Shown: positions 62,730-64,000 of the stretch, one piece after another
Numbering within the stretch: position 1 is the stretch's first letter
How the letters are laid out: each line of letters begins with the position of its first letter
Origin: Aldrovandia affinis
Taxonomy: Eukaryota; Chordata; Actinopteri; Notacanthiformes; Halosauridae
Direction of reading: 5' to 3'
Length of the DNA stretch: 64,000 nt
Assembly: GCA_029706075.1 (NCBI GenBank)
Contig: JAINUG010000114.1
Location: 248,001 to 312,000, forward strand
Position numbers and translations under genes: made by a program
The notes under the pieces: model-generated
Databases searched by the model: none
Told to the model about the DNA's origin: nothing
Seen by the model: the letters and a program-made list of their open reading frames with translations, nothing else

Positions 62730-64000
62730 CACACTCACACTCACACTCACACTCACACTCACACTCACACACTCACACAACTCACACAACTCAACACAGG
62801 CTTTCAGGCTTGGGATGGGTGTAGGCTCACCTGAGGAGCTCTTGGAGAGTGGGCTGGCCTTTCCGGCATGCCCATGTCCCACGGAGCCCTGCAGCGTGCC
62901 ATAGTGTGACCCGCCATCTGATCCCCCGGAGCTGGCGTGAGACGCCCTGCTGTGGTCTTTGAGGGAACCAGAGGAGCGCTGATACCAGCACCGCAGTTCG
63001 TCCGAAACCGCTGTCCTGCTCGCCCCGCCCCCTCCCCCACTGCCCTCACGCCCCAGGGAGGGAGTCCGTACAATCTGCGAGCGGGACGGTGTGAGGCGCC
63101 CGCTCCCACCCTCGCCCCCATCCTCCGCCCCGTGCCAGCCCTCCTTGTACATGCCCCCAGCCGTGTAGGAGTTGGAGGTCTTAAACTGGGCCTTGACGCT
63201 GTAGTGGCCCTCCTGGTCGCTCTCCAGGCTGCGCACCACCACTGGCGCGGTGCTGCCCTCGATGTACAGCGGGTACTCCTTGATGCGGTACTGGGAGGAC
63301 GGCTGGCTCTGGCTGTGCATGTACACCCCATGGTGCCCGCCGCTGCTGCCCACGCCGTTCTTGGCTGCCAGGTTGGGCATGCTGCCCGAGTTGGAGGAGC
63401 CCAGCTGGCCAGCCGACTTGTGGCGCTGCCGCTGCCGCTGCCGTGCCTTGGATGGCGAGTCCTCGGCCAGGGTGGAGTAGTTGGGGTTGCCAGTGGCGGG
63501 GTAGTAGTGCTCTGAGCTGGAGTGACTGGTGCAGGAGGAGCAGTCGTCCAGGGGGTCCGAGCCGTTGCTGCTCCGGGTCCCTGGTATGCAGAAGTCTGGG
63601 CTGCCCATCTCGTTCTCAGAGCCCAGCAGCTTGCCCTGTGACTCCAGGCTAGAGCTCCGGTTCCTAAAGTGCTGTGCCAGGCTGTGCAGTCGCGTGGGGC
63701 TGAGGTCCACAGACCTAGAGGGGCAGGGAAAGGACAGAAACAAGGGGAGGGGAAGAAAGGGAAGGAGAAGTGAAGATGGAGTGGATGAGAGAAGCAATTC
63801 CAGCAATGATATTTCTCTATTTCGCATATTTCTGATAATAAGTATTGGACCAGAGGCCCGCGCATGCACACACACACTCACACACATACATATATCATTT
63901 GAAGAGTATGTGATACCATTTCAAGAGTATGGTTTGGTAATCTCTCAGCCCCACTTCCACTACAGTGATGGGTGGGTGGCTGACCTGGTGGAGTGGACGT
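54881..64000 (-). CDS. frmd4a: FERM domain-containing protein 4A, 3' part
   Basis: Scaffold of epithelial polarity; FRMD4A links PAR3 and cytohesin/ARF6. Only the C-terminal half is here; the FERM domain lies beyond the right edge. Minus-strand coding exons: 63985-64000 (partial, tentative), 62831-63714 (884 bp), 57522-57602, 56204-56273 (stop 56204-56206) and 54881-54983 (stop 54881-54883). The large exon carries [82 protein letters not shown] and [19 protein letters not shown]. The next has [20 protein letters not shown]. The last two exons are phase-compatible alternatives ending SPAHQSTDE or [17 protein letters not shown]. The 62831 donor (phase 1) does not join 57602 in frame, so one short exon between them is unidentified. 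The gene is convergent with prpf18, as in human. Confidence 0.93.
55223..55936 (-). mobile_element. Tc1-like deletion derivative in a frmd4a intron
   Basis: Perfect inverted ends TACAGTACCAGTCAAAAGTT and AACTTTTGACTGGTACTGTA, starting at TA dinucleotides. The minus strand 55632-55838 keeps a transposase piece with the catalytic block [25 protein letters not shown] is nested at about 55468-55622, splitting the transposase homology. The N-terminal half of the transposase is lost. Confidence 0.9.
55468..55622 (+). mobile_element. tRNA-derived SINE nested in the Tc1 element
   Basis: The tRNA-like head has A box TGGCTCAGTTGGTAGAG and B box GGGTTCAATCCC and ends GGGGCCACA. It is joined to the tail GTAAGTCGCTTTGGATAAAA followed by GCGTCTGCTAAATG. 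This copy shows head and tail together and so explains the tail-only repeats at 3318, 21271 and 29560. Confidence 0.88.
56540..56660. mobile_element. Palindromic MITE fragment
   Basis: Contains a long imperfect inverted repeat (ACTAATCAATTAATCAG ... TTAATTAGTTGAATTAGGTG) followed by CCTGCACCCACACTGGCCCT, a typical end of non-autonomous DNA transposons in fish. Lies in a frmd4a intron. Its ends are not precise. Confidence 0.5.
57310..57500. repeat. Purine-rich low-complexity tract
   Basis: GACAGA/GAGAGA-type repeats of about 190 bp beside the donor of the frmd4a exon 57522-57602, on the intron side. On the gene's strand it is pyrimidine-rich. Confidence 0.8.
57790..57985 (-). mobile_element. 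tRNA-derived SINE, minus strand
   Basis: On the minus strand a tRNA-like head (GGCATAGTGATTAGGAAACT, B-box-like GGTTTGAATCC) is followed by a spacer and the tail word GCCTGCTAAATGAATAAA. It lies in a frmd4a intron. A decayed relative of the head may lie at 34690-34765 in prpf18. Confidence 0.7.
58000..59213. other. frmd4a intron sequence
   Basis: AT-rich. I looked for the missing frmd4a exon here and saw no candidate. A stretch at 58660-59030 looks like decayed coding sequence but matches nothing I recognise. Confidence 0.4.
59357..61123 (+). pseudogene. hAT transposase, interrupted, with one intron
   Basis: The frame is broken by a one-base loss near 59612 (TTDG then out of frame), a compensating change near 59680, and a TAG at 59945-59947. 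A segment at about 60526-60734 has GT-AG ends (GAG-GTTATA ... TCTGCAG-GGTCAAG) and the frame is kept across it, so it is best read as an intron. Downstream coding ([13 protein letters not shown] to the C-terminus) is intact. Overall similarity to active ZBED1/hAT proteins remains high, so decay is recent. Confidence 0.85.
61142..61168. repeat. CTTT/poly-T tract
   Basis: (CTTT)n followed by a T run just past the hAT transposase stop, inside the element. Confidence 0.8.
62185..62294. repeat. (CAGA)n and (CA)n microsatellite
   Basis: About ten CAGA units followed by a long CA tract. Open frames on both strands across it are repeat translations. Confidence 0.97.
62578..62790. repeat. Compound CA/TA/ACTCAC microsatellite beside a frmd4a exon
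   Basis: A (CA)n(TA)n tract at 62578-62624, then (CA)n at 62671-62722 passing into (ACTCAC)n to about 62790. It ends 40 bp from the donor of the 884-bp frmd4a exon and belongs to the intron; it is not part of the protein. Confidence 0.95.

Noticed and set aside
62526-62830. 453-residue minus-strand frame continuing past the frmd4a exon
   Set aside because: Beyond the donor at 62830 the frame is a translation of CA/GT microsatellites (Val-Ser and Cys-Val repeats); the exon ends at 62831.
62937-63515. 192-residue plus-strand frame
   Set aside because: Antisense shadow of the GC-rich frmd4a exon.
1-64000. Bacterial-type systems: operons, CRISPR arrays, phage or integrase modules
   Set aside because: The sequence is vertebrate nuclear DNA with spliced genes; the repeats are transposons and microsatellites.

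Overview
This window is vertebrate nuclear DNA and almost certainly comes from a ray-finned (teleost-type) fish. It has GT-AG split genes and many fish-type repeats: Tc1/mariner elements, hAT elements with 8-bp target duplications, L2-like LINEs ending in (GATT)n or (AAACT)n, tRNA-derived SINEs with a GCGTCTGCTAAATG-type tail, and long CA/GT microsatellites. I could not settle the species.

Six host genes are recognisable. In order they are dmtf1 (+, 5' end outside the window), tmem243 (-), meig1 (-), a bend7-like BEN-domain gene (-, apparently damaged), prpf18 (+, complete) and the 3' part of frmd4a (-, continuing past the right edge). In human, DMTF1-TMEM243 are neighbours on 7q21, and BEND7-PRPF18-FRMD4A are neighbours on 10p13 with MEIG1 not far away. 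The window joins the two blocks, and local order and orientation match within each (dmtf1 and tmem243 convergent, bend7 and prpf18 divergent, prpf18 and frmd4a convergent).

Layout. 1-10.7 kb: dmtf1, with Tc1, hAT, SINE and L2 insertions in its introns and a minisatellite abutting one Myb exon. 13-15.2 kb: tmem243, four coding exons. 19.3-20.1 kb: meig1, with an RFX-type X-box upstream. 22.1-28.1 kb: bend7-like exons spread around an L2 copy. 28.3-29.1 kb: a decayed Tigger/pogo element. 30.1-36.7 kb: prpf18, ten coding exons giving 341 residues. 36.7-54.8 kb: a gene-poor stretch with an L2 fragment and a 6.6-kb hAT insertion that holds a near-complete esterase-type LINE and a foldback repeat; a Tc1 transposase relic lies at 49 kb. 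54.9-64 kb: frmd4a 3' exons, with a Tc1 deletion derivative containing a SINE, and a 2.3-kb hAT in an intron.

The genes do not form one pathway: a cyclin-D-binding transcription factor, a small membrane protein, a spermatid protein, a BEN-domain protein, a second-step splicing factor and a polarity scaffold. I found no convincing new multi-gene system. The observations most worth checking are a 4-bp tandem duplication that truncates dmtf1, a BEN-domain lesion in bend7, two phase-compatible alternative C-termini of frmd4a, and the nested transposon structures.
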